The position numbers and the translations under genes are program-made. This document shows, in pieces, positions 18,701 through 26,395 of a DNA stretch of 64,000 nt. Origin of the DNA: Spirosoma endophyticum (lineage in GTDB: Bacteria > Bacteroidota > Bacteroidia > Cytophagales > Spirosomataceae); contig NZ_FOLQ01000020.1 in the NCBI RefSeq assembly GCF_900112365.1, positions 19,578 through 83,577 of the forward strand. Direction: 5' to 3'. Every line of letters begins with the position of its first letter. Position 1 is the first letter of the stretch. The notes under the pieces are model-generated. The model was not told where the DNA came from. It saw only the letters and a program-made list of their open reading frames with translations, and searched no databases.

Positions 18701-19128
18701 AGTCGGGTGTGAACAATACCCGCACGACGTTGACCAACTCGATTAGTACCCGCATTGCCGACGACCACTATTATTACAACGATGCCAATACCAGTGATCC
18801 CGCCAATAACACAAATGGCAAATTTCCCCGTTTGAAAAACGGCACGGATAATCAGACCAATATTTCCAGTACGTACTGGCTGTATGATGCCTCGTACGTG
18901 AAACTGAAAAACCTCCAGCTTGGCTACACGATTCCGGGAACGTGGGGAAGCCGCGTGGGTCTTAGCCGGGCGCGTGTGTTCGTATCGGGTGAGAATATAC
19001 TGACCCTGACTTCGTACCCAGGCCTTGATCCGGAAAGCGTAAACATATCGACCATAACGAATCAGAATTTCAATCTGTCCTACCCGACCATGAAGCAGTA
19101 TGCGGTGGGCCTTAACCTGACATTCTAA
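15772..19128 (+). CDS. SusC/RagA-type TonB-linked outer-membrane transporter
   Basis: An outer-membrane importer of 1118 residues that takes up oligosaccharides cut at the surface. After the signal peptide comes a carboxypeptidase-like beta-sandwich (IAGTIIDETGKGLPGVSIQV), then the SusC hallmark LSEVVVVGYGTQKK, the plug (IRIRGTGTLNNSDALVIIDG, 'NDIESISILKDAASASIYG'), and a 22-strand barrel ending in the aromatic AVGLNLTF. The start at 15772 places the signal peptide directly at the N-terminus; an upstream in-frame codon falls in the promoter. The SusD gene follows after 17 bp, as expected for the paired lid. The barrel has no visible truncation. Confidence 0.95.
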   Translation: MKQLVRALFNTPYRCFALLLQLVSFCLTTGLVEATPTTSDPSATRHLLADETIAGTIIDETGKGLPGVSIQVKNTTRGASSDADGNYRIVAEKGATLVFSFIGYVKQEVAIGNQTTVNVTMAPDAQALSEVVVVGYGTQKKVNLTGSVATVTAKNIENRPVTNVSSSLAGLAPGVSVRQASGKPGSDGATIRIRGTGTLNNSDALVIIDGVQGSMDSVNPNDIESISILKDAASASIYGSLAANGVILITTKKGSARKTTVTYTGLMSSARPSSVPNFVSDYVRYMRLFNESNRNIGVAETYSDNTIKTWEEANKNPDAMSAGGVPNYVAYPNTDWAKWVFRNEIVQNHNIAVNGGSDKVLYNVSLGYLDNRGVMQNTGLKRYQLRANIESKVTKFLTLGTQTFASTQSAGKANTDNAFNFLWQTNPGIYPYYNGRYGFPVAVEEPTTVNNILGYLDGTGGLDRTTRFNTTLYGVLTLAKGLTLEPKVNYQTRFNEGNSFSLPGPGERWDFSTNTQKVQLTTPDQLSTGYSFNRDYLLTFDNVLRYSTTFGRDHDFGALVGYNQFYFRYYDFSASKRGLIDYNTTTLGSAGETSNTAGGQEYDRALRSFFGRVNYAYQSKYLVEANLRYDGSSKFSPESRWGVFPSFSAGWRISEEPFMRGLNNKIQNLKLRASWGKLGNNASGDYDYQATYGKVPYSFNNIATTGLVQAKFANPLLQWESTTVTDIGLEGVLFKGRMNVEIDLYRRLTDGILTTPPVYLTAGTKTAPTQNTASVLNKGIELTLGWRDKIGPVDFSVSGNVAYNLNRVTNYRGTLSEGYTTDATGSKAYNSNVGQVSSGGDTRVLEGHGINEYYLLDVYRGDGSHSNTDGTPNINGGPTDGMIRTPEDMAWVQAMITKGYKFQPVSTVGKGQLYYGDLIYADLNGDGIYGNNFDKKFTGTNPNPKYTVGLTLSAAWKGFDFSMLWAGNLGMQYLYNQSGVNNTRTTLTNSISTRIADDHYYYNDANTSDPANNTNGKFPRLKNGTDNQTNISSTYWLYDASYVKLKNLQLGYTIPGTWGSRVGLSRARVFVSGENILTLTSYPGLDPESVNISTITNQNFNLSYPTMKQYAVGLNLTF

Positions 19129-19145
19129 TCGACATCAAGACGACC

Positions 19146-20933
19146 ATGAAACGAAATTCACTAATAGACAAACTTCATCCGATCAGCCTCCAGAAAATGG
19201 GGTTGCTCCTGCTGGCCCTGTGCAGCCTGAACAGTTGCCGGCAAGACTTGCTGGATACCGTGCCGTATGGCTCCATTAGTTCGGCCAATATGTGGACGAG
19301 TGACGCCCTGACCGATTTAGGGGTGGCTGGCGTCTACAACGCGCTTCGGCTGGGCATTGTTACCACCTCAGCCTCCGAGCGTGAACTATACCAGATGGAC
19401 GGCCTCGGCTTCACCTCCCTGACGCGGGGCGGCAACGATCTGATTAACGGTACGGCTACCACATCGAGTGGCCGGTTCAGCAACACCTGGAAAGAACTCT
19501 ACGAAGGCGTTCACCGCGCCAATGATGCCATTGCCAACATTGGTACCCGGTCACCTTCGGCCGCCGACAAGAAAGCCCGGTTGGTAGCGGAGTCCAAAGT
19601 GCTGCGGGCCTATTTTTACCTGCGCCTAAATCAGCTGTTCAAAGGCGTGCCGGTCTATCTGGAGCCCGTAGAAGTAATCGAGATGAACAAAGCCCGCGAA
19701 ACCGAAAGTGCGGTTTGGGAGGTAGTGTTGAAGGATTTAACCGAAGCGATCAACGAACCGGCCCTGCCCCAGAAGTACGCAGCCAAAGCGGCCAACTACG
19801 GCCACATCACGAAAGGAGCGGCTTACGCGTTGCGGGGAAAAGTGTACCTCTACCAGAAAAAATACGCCGAAGCAGCCGCCGATTTTGCTAAAGTGAAAGA
19901 AGCGGGTTACAAACTCTTTGCCGATTATAGCAAGCTGTTTAAGGAAGCCAATGAGCAGAGCGACGAAATGATTTTTTCGCTGCAACATACCGGTGTCGAT
20001 ACCTACGGGTCAACGACCCAATTTTTCTGCGGCACGCGTTCCTCGTTTGGCTCCTGCTGGAACAGCTATTACGTGTCGAACAAAGTGGTTGATCTGTACG
20101 AAAACAAAGATGGCAGCAAATTCAACTGGGACGACGTGCTGCCGGGCTATAGCGCCATGCCGGTCGATAAGCGGGAAGTGTTTTTTTTTCGCAATAATTT
20201 GACCGCTGCGGAAATCAGCACGGCAACCGCCCGAGGACTGGATATGAAGCTGTACCTGCCGACCGGCAACGAAGAGCGTATTGCCAAAGCCTATCAGAAC
20301 CGCGACCCCCGCCTGCAACTCAACGTGATTGTGCCCTACGCTACGTACCTGGGCCGTCCGCAAAACAACGCCGACCAGATTTACACGAATCGCTGGCCCT
20401 CGCGTAGCGAAACGCCCCCGGTACTCGACCTGTTCACCGACTCACGCAGTCAGCTTTTTTACCTGCACCGCAAGTTCGTATACGAAGGCTCGACCGAATT
20501 GCTGAGCCGACAGTACGGTCCCATCGATTTGCCCATCATTCGCTATGCCGACGTACTGCTGATGTGGGCCGAAGCTCTGAACGAACAGGGTAAAACCGCC
20601 GAAGCCGTAGCCCTGGTGAATGAAGTACGGGCCCGGGCGGGGGTGGGTCTGCTCAACTCCTCAGCGGCTACGACCGTAGGGGGCCAGGCTGATCTGCGCG
20701 AGCGCGTCCGTAACGAACGCCGGGTGGAATTTGTGAACGAAGGTATCAATTACTTCGACGAATTGCGCTGGGGTTCGCTCAAAGAAAAAGTGTTCTCGCC
20801 GGGAAGTGGCGTTAATCAGATATGGGGTAGCGTAACTGTTTCCTACACCTGGAAGGATAATATCACCACCTGGCCCATCCCCCAGACCGAAATCGAGATG
20901 AATCCTAACCTGACGCAGAATCCGGGCTGGTAG
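19146..20933 (+). CDS. SusD/RagB-type surface glycan-binding lipoprotein
   Basis: A 595-residue lipoprotein forming the lid of the SusC transporter. The lipobox LNSC ends the signal at about Cys31. The family pattern follows: 'YFYLRLNQLFKGVPVYLEP', TPR-like helices with AYALRGKVYLYQKKYAEAA, and the C-terminal block 'YADVLLMWAEALNEQGK', VRNERRVEFVNEG and 'DELRWG'. It binds glycan at the surface and hands it to SusC. It is co-transcribed with susC. A run of nine T (20181-20189) inside the gene encodes FFF and could be a minor slippage point. A terminator-like hairpin follows at 21032. Confidence 0.95.
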   Translation: MKRNSLIDKLHPISLQKMGLLLLALCSLNSCRQDLLDTVPYGSISSANMWTSDALTDLGVAGVYNALRLGIVTTSASERELYQMDGLGFTSLTRGGNDLINGTATTSSGRFSNTWKELYEGVHRANDAIANIGTRSPSAADKKARLVAESKVLRAYFYLRLNQLFKGVPVYLEPVEVIEMNKARETESAVWEVVLKDLTEAINEPALPQKYAAKAANYGHITKGAAYALRGKVYLYQKKYAEAAADFAKVKEAGYKLFADYSKLFKEANEQSDEMIFSLQHTGVDTYGSTTQFFCGTRSSFGSCWNSYYVSNKVVDLYENKDGSKFNWDDVLPGYSAMPVDKREVFFFRNNLTAAEISTATARGLDMKLYLPTGNEERIAKAYQNRDPRLQLNVIVPYATYLGRPQNNADQIYTNRWPSRSETPPVLDLFTDSRSQLFYLHRKFVYEGSTELLSRQYGPIDLPIIRYADVLLMWAEALNEQGKTAEAVALVNEVRARAGVGLLNSSAATTVGGQADLRERVRNERRVEFVNEGINYFDELRWGSLKEKVFSPGSGVNQIWGSVTVSYTWKDNITTWPIPQTEIEMNPNLTQNPGW

Positions 20934-20954
20934 ATCAATTCATAGTGGTTATAG

Positions 20955-21065
20955 CTGGTCATCAGATCGGGTTACGACCAGTGACCAGGTAGGACGCACA
21001 GGCTTTCATTATAGGTTTAGGTTAAGTTTCGAAAGGCTGGTGTGGTTTTCCTGCCAGCCTTTTTT
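20955..21065 (+). terminator. terminator after susD
   Basis: AAAGGCTGG (21032-21040) pairs perfectly with CCAGCCTTT (21054-21062) and is followed by more T up to 21065, a normal intrinsic terminator. A further hairpin precedes it, CTGGTCA (20955-20961) with TGACCAG (20982-20988). The GH88 gene starts only 29 bp after, so it is either attenuated from the operon or has its own promoter. Confidence 0.7.
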
Positions 21066-21093
21066 GAGCTCGCAAACGTAACGCACAAAGTCA

Positions 21094-22341
21094 ATGAAAA
21101 GATTTCTTCTGCCGCTGGCTTTAACGGCCGGCCTGCTAGTCTATTGCCTGCTAACCGCCATGACGGTTTCTCCCAGGGAAGAGGCTTTCATCCAGAACAA
21201 CTTTGCCCACGCCGATACGCTGTTAAAAAACATGCTCAATGAGGCTTCCGGGCTGGCTTTCCCGCGCACCGCCGATGAGTCGAGCCAGCTAAAATCAACC
21301 ACTATGTACGACTGGACGTCGGGCTTTTTTCCGGGTAGCCTCTGGTACGCCTACGAAGCGGGCGGGGATGAATCGCTAAAACGGGCAGCTATCCAATGGA
21401 CCGAAAAACTGGAGCCCCTCAAGACGTTCACCGAACACCATGATCTGGGATTTATGATGTACTGCAGCTACGGAAACGCCTATCGACTCACGAATAACCC
21501 GGCTTATAAAGACATTCTGGTACAGTCGGCCCGTTCGCTCAGTACGCGTTTTAGCCCGAAAACGGGTAGTATTAAATCGTGGAATAAATTCGTTTCGTGG
21601 CATGGGCAGCCTACGTACACCTATCCGGTCATTATCGACAACATGATGAATCTGGAGTTGCTGTTTTTTGCCTCGAAAGTCACCGGCGACTCGTCATTCC
21701 GGCAAATTGCCATTACTCACGCCGACAACGTTATCAAACATCAGCTACGCCCCGATTATAGCTGCTATCACGTCGTTTGCTACGATCCTGAAACGGGTCG
21801 GGTTCAGGGTCGGGAAACGGCTCAGGGATACGCCGACAATTCGACCTGGTCACGGGGGCAGGCCTGGGGTATTTATGGGTTTTCAGCGATGTATCGTGAA
21901 ACGAAAGATCCTAAATACCTGCATACTGCGCAGAAAATGGCCGATTATTACCTCAACCATAAGAATCTACCTGCCGACAAAGTACCCTTATGGGACTTTA
22001 ACGTAAACCAGGAAGGATACACGCCTGGCGTGAACGCACATACCCGCGAAGTTACGGTGCCCTTGCGCGATGCATCAGCCGCCGCCATTACAGCTTCCGC
22101 ATTGCTGGAACTGAGTGGGTTTCTGGGTAAGACTGGAGCGAGCTATCGCACGGCTGCCATTACGATGCTGCATTCGCTGGCTGGTGCTGCTTACCGGGCC
22201 AACCCTGGCGAAAATGCGAATTTTATCCTGAAACATAGTGTAGGTAGCATTCCGCATGGCGTTGAAAAAGATGTACCGCTGGTCTATGCCGATTATTATT
22301 TTCTAGAGGCTTTGTTGCGGTATAAAAAACTGACTACTTGA
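21094..22341 (+). CDS. unsaturated glucuronyl hydrolase, glycoside hydrolase family 88
   Basis: A 415-residue enzyme that removes the 4,5-unsaturated uronic acid from lyase-generated oligosaccharides by hydrating the double bond. A signal peptide or anchor is at about residues 1-25. The alpha/alpha barrel shows YDWTSGFFPGSLWYAYE, the two catalytic Asp in EHHDLGF (Asp117) and VIIDNMMN (Asp182), 'WSRGQAWGIYGFSAMYR', and DASAAAI near the C-terminus, all typical of GH88. Its product chemistry matches the family 8 lyase of the same locus. No sulfatase gene accompanies it, which suggests an unsulfated substrate. It lies directly downstream of the susD terminator. Confidence 0.93.
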   Translation: MKRFLLPLALTAGLLVYCLLTAMTVSPREEAFIQNNFAHADTLLKNMLNEASGLAFPRTADESSQLKSTTMYDWTSGFFPGSLWYAYEAGGDESLKRAAIQWTEKLEPLKTFTEHHDLGFMMYCSYGNAYRLTNNPAYKDILVQSARSLSTRFSPKTGSIKSWNKFVSWHGQPTYTYPVIIDNMMNLELLFFASKVTGDSSFRQIAITHADNVIKHQLRPDYSCYHVVCYDPETGRVQGRETAQGYADNSTWSRGQAWGIYGFSAMYRETKDPKYLHTAQKMADYYLNHKNLPADKVPLWDFNVNQEGYTPGVNAHTREVTVPLRDASAAAITASALLELSGFLGKTGASYRTAAITMLHSLAGAAYRANPGENANFILKHSVGSIPHGVEKDVPLVYADYYFLEALLRYKKLTT

Positions 22342-22437
22342 TTGGCAACTATGCCCCTGAAAAACAGCCGCTTTATACCTTTTAAAAAATAGAATTATAT
22401 TGTTATGTCAACTTCTGGATATCAACATAACCCTCTT

Positions 22438-22521
22438 TTAACCCTCTGAATGTAAAAGGACTAATCGCACCAGCGAACCAGCTGTTTTAACAATTTTGTC
22501 CTTTTACATTTAGAGGGTTAA
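22438..22521. repeat. 24-bp inverted repeat with 36-bp spacer
   Basis: Arm TTAACCCTCTGAATGTAAAA followed by GGAC (22438-22461) and its complement at 22498-22521 with one mismatch. The arms start and end TTAACCC/GGGTTAA. It lies between the convergent ends of the GH88 and higA genes, in a 325-bp gap. It may be a two-way terminator or a small miniature transposable element; no T run follows. A lone AACGCCCATTTTTAGA box of the dispersed repeat is at 22561. Confidence 0.55.
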
Positions 22522-22666
22522 GACACGTATGCTACGGATAATAGTTGACCGTTATTAAAAAACGCCCATTTTTAGATACACTTAGATGGTTAGATAGTGT
22601 ATAATGAGGAGGACAGATTTTACCAGTAAAGCAGCAGTTGCAGCTGGATGCTATTGTAAATTGATG

Positions 22667-23113
22667 CTAAGCCAGTTGTAGATCTTTTCGAGTGTTCATA
22701 ACACTGGCATTTTTGAAGTGGCTATTTTCGGGCACCCTTAATTTATAAGGCCGATTGAACGCTTCTTGAGAAACGCTAAAGTAGCTTGAAAGTGTCCTGA
22801 TGATCTCTTTGGACAACCCTTTCTTATAATGCAAAATATCGGAAACAAGGCCTTTACTTACGCCTAAAATCTGAGTTATATCTTTCGCTTTAAGCGATTT
22901 CTCACTCATCAGGGCTGTGAGTAACTCGATGGGATCTACATCCTCGAATGAGTTATGCTCAGCGTCCCACTTTTCAATTAGATAAGTGAGCAGCTCGATT
23001 TCATCCTGCGTATTTTCGCCTTGATCGCTTCCAGTCACTAGCTCTTCTAAAGCAGTACAGTAGTCATTATATTGTTTCTCGGATTTGATTACCTTATATC
23101 TGAGTGTTTCCAT
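22667..23113 (-). CDS. higA: HigA-type antitoxin
   Basis: A 148-residue antitoxin whose C-terminal half is a Cro/CI-type helix-turn-helix: 'LKAKDITQILGVSKGLVSDI' followed by LHYKKGLSKEIIRTLS. The N-terminal half (residues 1-70) is acidic and probably binds the toxin. In HigBA systems the antitoxin neutralises the toxin and represses the shared promoter. The gene starts one base after the stop of the toxin gene (TGA, A, ATG), so the two are translationally coupled in the toxin-first order that is characteristic of HigBA. A palindrome suited to HigA binding lies upstream of the toxin gene at 23470-23492. Confidence 0.85.
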   Translation of the reverse strand: METLRYKVIKSEKQYNDYCTALEELVTGSDQGENTQDEIELLTYLIEKWDAEHNSFEDVDPIELLTALMSEKSLKAKDITQILGVSKGLVSDILHYKKGLSKEIIRTLSSYFSVSQEAFNRPYKLRVPENSHFKNASVMNTRKDLQLA

Positions 23114-23114
23114 T

Positions 23115-23447
23115 TCAATAATGATTTACAGTATACTGTTCATTATGCTTACAAAGCTTATCATACTCGGCATGGGTTCCTATCCAGCAGACAAACAGAT
23201 GAACCTGGTTCTTCCCAAAGGCGTATTTGCAGATCATTCTGTAGTTATTGCCGCCGATATTAAATACAACACGGTTGGTGCCATTACCCAGCAAATCGGC
23301 TGCCCCAAAGGTATCTTTAATAGCTTCTGGCGTCTGCCAATCGGCAAATTTGATAACGGTGAGCCAAACCTTAAACGAACTTTTACTACGAGCGTTCTTT
23401 TGGGTATAAGCCTCAATCGTTTCCTTTCTGATTAGATGGACTTTCAT
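23115..23447 (-). CDS. higB: HigB-type mRNA interferase toxin
   Basis: A 110-residue RelE-fold toxin of the HigB_toxin family: FKVWLTVIKFADWQTPEAIK, then a VVFNIGGNNYRMICKYAF core and the C-terminal LFVCWIGTHAEYDKL, where His and Tyr of the GTHAEYD motif are the usual active-site neighbours. Toxins of this group cleave mRNA at the ribosome. It is the first gene of the pair with higA. The start is the first ATG after the palindromic operator, 22 bp downstream of it. Confidence 0.9.
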   Translation of the reverse strand: MKVHLIRKETIEAYTQKNARSKSSFKVWLTVIKFADWQTPEAIKDTFGAADLLGNGTNRVVFNIGGNNYRMICKYAFGKNQVHLFVCWIGTHAEYDKLCKHNEQYTVNHY

Positions 23448-23456
23448 AAGCTACTG

Positions 23457-23492
23457 TAAAGATACAGAAAAAGTTCACAAAATGTGAACTTT
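23457..23492 (-). promoter_or_regulatory. higBA operator and probable promoter
   Basis: AAAGTTCACA and TGTGAACTTT (23470-23492) are perfect 10-bp arms around a 3-bp centre, 22 bp before the higB start. On the minus strand TATCTTTA (23464 down to 23457) is one change from the -7 consensus. Position and symmetry fit an autoregulatory site bound by HigA. Confidence 0.55.
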
Positions 23493-23513
23493 CAAGATGC
23501 GTACGTAAGAATA

Positions 23514-23542
23514 TGTCTCAGGTGGGAGCATTATTTGAGACA
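23514..23542 (+). repeat. dispersed hairpin repeat, copy E (core only)
   Basis: TGTCTCA (23514-23520) and TGAGACA (23536-23542) form a perfect 7-bp stem around GGTGGGAGCATTATT. It sits between the divergent higBA operon and the Crp-type regulator gene. The upstream boxes of the element are absent here. Confidence 0.6.
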
Positions 23543-23576
23543 ATTAATACAGCACCATTATTAGTGAATAGATTTT

Positions 23577-23584
23577 TAGATTTG
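23577..23584 (+). promoter_or_regulatory. -7 promoter box of the Crp-type regulator gene
   Basis: TAGATTTG is a full match to TAnnTTTG, 21 bp before the ATG. No good TTG is found 17 nt upstream, so the promoter may need an activator. Confidence 0.35.
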
Positions 23585-23605
23585 TAGGAAAGTACCCTTC
23601 ATCCA

Positions 23606-24184
23606 ATGTCTATACAGCCCCTAATTGCTCATTTTGAACGCTACATTCCATTAAAAGAAACGGAAGAACAGTTGCTAGAAGGTCGGGTAACCCATCGGCA
23701 AATTAAACGAAAACAAGCCATCTTACAGGAGGGCTTTCCCTGTAGACACTACACATTCGTTGTTGAGGGTTGCTTTCGGATGTATGCCGTCGATAAGAAA
23801 GGAACCGAGCATAATCTACAGTTTTCTGCTGAACAGGACTGGATCGCTGATATAGGAAGCTTTCATGCCGGAAGGCCCAGTGCTTTGTTTATTGAAGCCA
23901 TCGAACCAGCGGTTGTACTACAAATCGAAAAGCAGGATCTTTACTTTTTATACACCAATATTCCCAAGCTGGATCGGATCTTCAAAGTCATCGTTGAGAA
24001 CAAGTACGTCGAGTTGCAAAACCGGGTTTTGCAGAGCATCAGCTCAACGGCTCAGGAACGCTATCTTACCTTTTTAGACCAATATCCCAAGCTTGCCTTA
24101 CGGCTACCCAATACTCAAATTGCTTCTTATCTGGGTATAACGCCTGAATTTCTGAGCAAAATCAGGAAAGACATTGCTTCCTGA
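23606..24184 (+). CDS. Crp/Fnr-family transcriptional regulator
   Basis: A 192-residue regulator: an N-terminal cyclic-nucleotide-binding-like beta roll (KRKQAILQEGFPCRHYTFVV and EGCFRMYAVDKKGTEHNLQF), a dimerisation helix, and a C-terminal winged helix ending 'LPNTQIASYLGITPEFLSKI'. No FNR iron-sulfur cysteines are present, so it is of the short Crp-like type common in Bacteroidota. The gene is directly followed by a promoter/operator region (24185-24310) in front of the next gene. A second copy of that region, preceded by what looks like the stump of a related regulator gene, stands at 29631-29790 on the other strand; this regulator is the natural candidate to bind both. Confidence 0.88.
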   Translation: MSIQPLIAHFERYIPLKETEEQLLEGRVTHRQIKRKQAILQEGFPCRHYTFVVEGCFRMYAVDKKGTEHNLQFSAEQDWIADIGSFHAGRPSALFIEAIEPAVVLQIEKQDLYFLYTNIPKLDRIFKVIVENKYVELQNRVLQSISSTAQERYLTFLDQYPKLALRLPNTQIASYLGITPEFLSKIRKDIAS

Positions 24185-24310
24185 CGCCGTCACCGGAGCG
24201 CCGGTCCGACGAAGCACCAAGTATCAACCCAGCAGTCTGATCTTAATCTAGTTTAAGCCTATTTCTTAAGATACCTTATTGGCGTACCTGGGCCGTTGGA
24301 CGGACCTTTG
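24177..24310 (+). promoter_or_regulatory. left copy of a duplicated promoter/operator
   Basis: From the crp stop codon on: GGAGCGCCGGTCCGACG, a CCCAGCAG block, then CTTAATCTAGTTTAAG, CCTATTT, CTTAAGATAC (imperfect palindrome 24248-24274 with 7-bp centre), four bases, TTG (24279-24281), 21 nt and GACCTTTG (24303-24310). The same order of elements occurs inverted at 29631-29790. The palindrome next to the -33 box is the position of an activator site. It drives the gene at 24339. Confidence 0.6.
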
Positions 24311-24338
24311 TCTGGTTATTATTTAACCAACAAAGACC

Positions 24339-25016
24339 ATGTCAAAAGCCCAGGAATTAAAAGTCGCTATTATTGGTCTAGGCGCTATTGGCCGTACACT
24401 AGCCATCAATCTAACGAAAGGTTTTCGGGCGGTTATGCTAGCCTCCCGCGATTATACAGCGGCACAAAATTTGGCTAACAAGTTAGGAGACTTCGCACAA
24501 CCGAGGGAACTATCGGCGGCTGTTGACGAAGCTGACATTATTGTTTTAGCCATCTGGTTCGATGCCATTGGCGAGTTTTTACAGCAGTACGCCACTCAGC
24601 TAGATGGCAAAATCATTATTGATCCGTCTAACCCAATTGCACCGGACCCCAAAGGTGGTTTTGTCAAAATTATTGGCGAAACCGAGTCCGCCGGTCAGAT
24701 CAACGCTTCTTTACTCCCCAAAGGGGCGACGCTCGCTAAAGCTTTCGGCACATTAGGGGCGGCATCGCTGGCTCAGACTTCCGGGCAAACGCCGGAGCAG
24801 GCAGTTCTATTTTACGCCACGGATGACCACTCTATTCAGTCAGCCATCGAGGAATTGATTATCGATGCTGGGTTTGAACCCCTGCATGTTGGTGGTCTGG
24901 ATCAATCCATTCGCCTGGAAGTCTTCGGTGATCTTCATGAATTTGGGACGTTAAGCAAAACGGTCCTTTTAGACGAGGTTAAAGAAAAGCTCCTGAACCC
25001 TGACTTGGCTACGTAG
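24339..25016 (+). CDS. NADPH-dependent F420-reductase-like/coenzyme F420-dependent oxidoreductase family protein
   Basis: A 225-residue dinucleotide-binding protein. The Rossmann motif GLGAIG is at residues 14-19, followed by 'VMLASRD' (NADP 2'-phosphate loop) and IDPSNPIAPDP. This is the fold of NADP oxidoreductases of the F420-dependent family. In non-methanogens these proteins usually lack F420 chemistry and act as NADPH-dependent reductases of unknown substrate. The gene is first in a run of five same-strand genes (hydrolase, SnoaL-like, PPC-domain, zinc-type reductase) and directly follows the operator that is duplicated at 29.7 kb. Confidence 0.8.
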   Translation: MSKAQELKVAIIGLGAIGRTLAINLTKGFRAVMLASRDYTAAQNLANKLGDFAQPRELSAAVDEADIIVLAIWFDAIGEFLQQYATQLDGKIIIDPSNPIAPDPKGGFVKIIGETESAGQINASLLPKGATLAKAFGTLGAASLAQTSGQTPEQAVLFYATDDHSIQSAIEELIIDAGFEPLHVGGLDQSIRLEVFGDLHEFGTLSKTVLLDEVKEKLLNPDLAT

Positions 25017-25120
25017 AACAAAGGGAATTTCCTCTACGTAGCCATCCGGCCTTATTCTTAAAAAAGCGTACTCCTCATAAAGTTTGCAAGACCCAGCTCT
25101 GCCTGGTTTTCAATACCAAA

Positions 25121-25984
25121 ATGAAACACCTATTTTTCTTTTTATGGCTGCTCACCAACGCAGCCGCATTCAGCCAAAGTCCCAATCGACTGCGTGCTTT
25201 CATGCAGCAGGCTCCTTCACCGGCACAGGCGATTCCCTATGGAAACAATCCGAAAGCGGGCCATTATGCGCAGACGAAAGACGCCAGGATTTATTACGAA
25301 GTCTATGGACAAGGAAAACCCCTGGTGGTCCTGCATGGTGGTATCGTGGGGTCAACCTACGAGATGGCCCAATTTATTGATAGCCTGGCCAAAACCCATC
25401 AGGTCATCGCCATTTCTACCCGCGGACATGGTAAATCAGAAATGGGTTCTGGCGTACCTTCTTACGAGCGTAAAGCGGAGGATGTCAACGCCATCATTGA
25501 AGCGGTAACCAAAGACAGCGTGCTTGTTTTAGGCTTCAGTGATGGCGCTTACACGGGTTATTATCTTGCCGGCTCGCACCCGGATAAAGTTAAAAAGCTG
25601 ATTGCCATCGGTGCCGGGGAGTGGAAAACCGGTTGGCGAACATTCGACAATACGCGCCAATCACTTTTCGGCCTGGACAGCCTCTACGTCAACCAGCAAT
25701 TGGCCCTACTGCCCCAGCCCGAACGCTTTGATGAGTGGCTTCTGTCGGTTAACCACTACTATAATGCCGTCAGTGTCGGCAAGTCCATACTGGGCCAGAT
25801 TCAATGCCCCGTGTTGGTGATGGCGGGAGAAAAAGATCAAAACGCCCCCCTGAAAACGGTCATAGCAGCCTATGAGATGATGCCAAAGGCACAGCTAAGC
25901 ATTATTCCCAATGCCCCTCATCCTGCGTTCCTGACGAATTTTTCGGCGGTCTGGGCCAGTATGCTGCCTTTTTTGCCGCGCTAG
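25121..25984 (+). CDS. secreted alpha/beta-fold hydrolase
   Basis: A 287-residue hydrolase with a signal peptide (residues 1-19, ending AFSQ). 'PLVVLHGGIVGSTYEM' gives the oxyanion-hole HGG motif, ISTRGHGKSE the conserved strand, LGFSDGAYTGYYLA the nucleophile elbow (G-x-S-D-G) and PNAPHPAFL the catalytic His. The family covers esterases and lactonases; the substrate is unknown. It lies 104 bp after the oxidoreductase gene on the same strand. Confidence 0.88.
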   Translation: MKHLFFFLWLLTNAAAFSQSPNRLRAFMQQAPSPAQAIPYGNNPKAGHYAQTKDARIYYEVYGQGKPLVVLHGGIVGSTYEMAQFIDSLAKTHQVIAISTRGHGKSEMGSGVPSYERKAEDVNAIIEAVTKDSVLVLGFSDGAYTGYYLAGSHPDKVKKLIAIGAGEWKTGWRTFDNTRQSLFGLDSLYVNQQLALLPQPERFDEWLLSVNHYYNAVSVGKSILGQIQCPVLVMAGEKDQNAPLKTVIAAYEMMPKAQLSIIPNAPHPAFLTNFSAVWASMLPFLPR

Positions 25985-26037
25985 TTTCCCGACTAAGACA
26001 GCCTAGTAAACGCTAATTCACAAACATTTTTTTAGCA

Positions 26038-26394
26038 ATGAACACAAACGAAGCAATAACGAACGAAGTACTTAGCCATCACCTGACGGCCTTTGGCAAC
26101 AACGACCTGGCGGAGATTCTGAAAGACTATACCGAAGAATCCCAGGTATGGACCCCAAACGGCCCCTTGAAAGGATTAGCGGCTATCAGCCAGTTTTTTG
26201 CTGATTACTTTCTGACTATACCAACGGGTTCGGCCTTTACCATGAAACAATTGACGGTTAGCCATCAGGTCGGGTATGTTGCCTGGGCTAGTGATTCGGC
26301 CATTGCTCAAATCCCGATGGGAACCGATACGTTCTTTTTGGAGGGCGATAAAATAATCGTTCACACCGTCGCCGACTACCGGATAATGAAATAG
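26038..26394 (+). CDS. SnoaL-like/NTF2-fold protein
   Basis: A 118-residue single-domain protein with the NTF2-like pattern: N-terminal helix 'VLSHHLTAFGNNDLAEIL', then DYTEESQVWTPNGPLKGLAAI and a curved sheet with GYVAWASDS, ending TVADYRI. Proteins of this fold act as small isomerases, cyclases or ligand sinks; without pocket residues known for a reaction no activity can be assigned. Its stop codon is followed after one base by a perfect 40-bp palindrome. Confidence 0.8.
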   Translation: MNTNEAITNEVLSHHLTAFGNNDLAEILKDYTEESQVWTPNGPLKGLAAISQFFADYFLTIPTGSAFTMKQLTVSHQVGYVAWASDSAIAQIPMGTDTFFLEGDKIIVHTVADYRIMK

Positions 26395-26395
26395 C

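Noticed and set aside
22438-22521. A phage or integrase attachment site
   Set aside because: No integrase, excisionase or tRNA gene is in the window.
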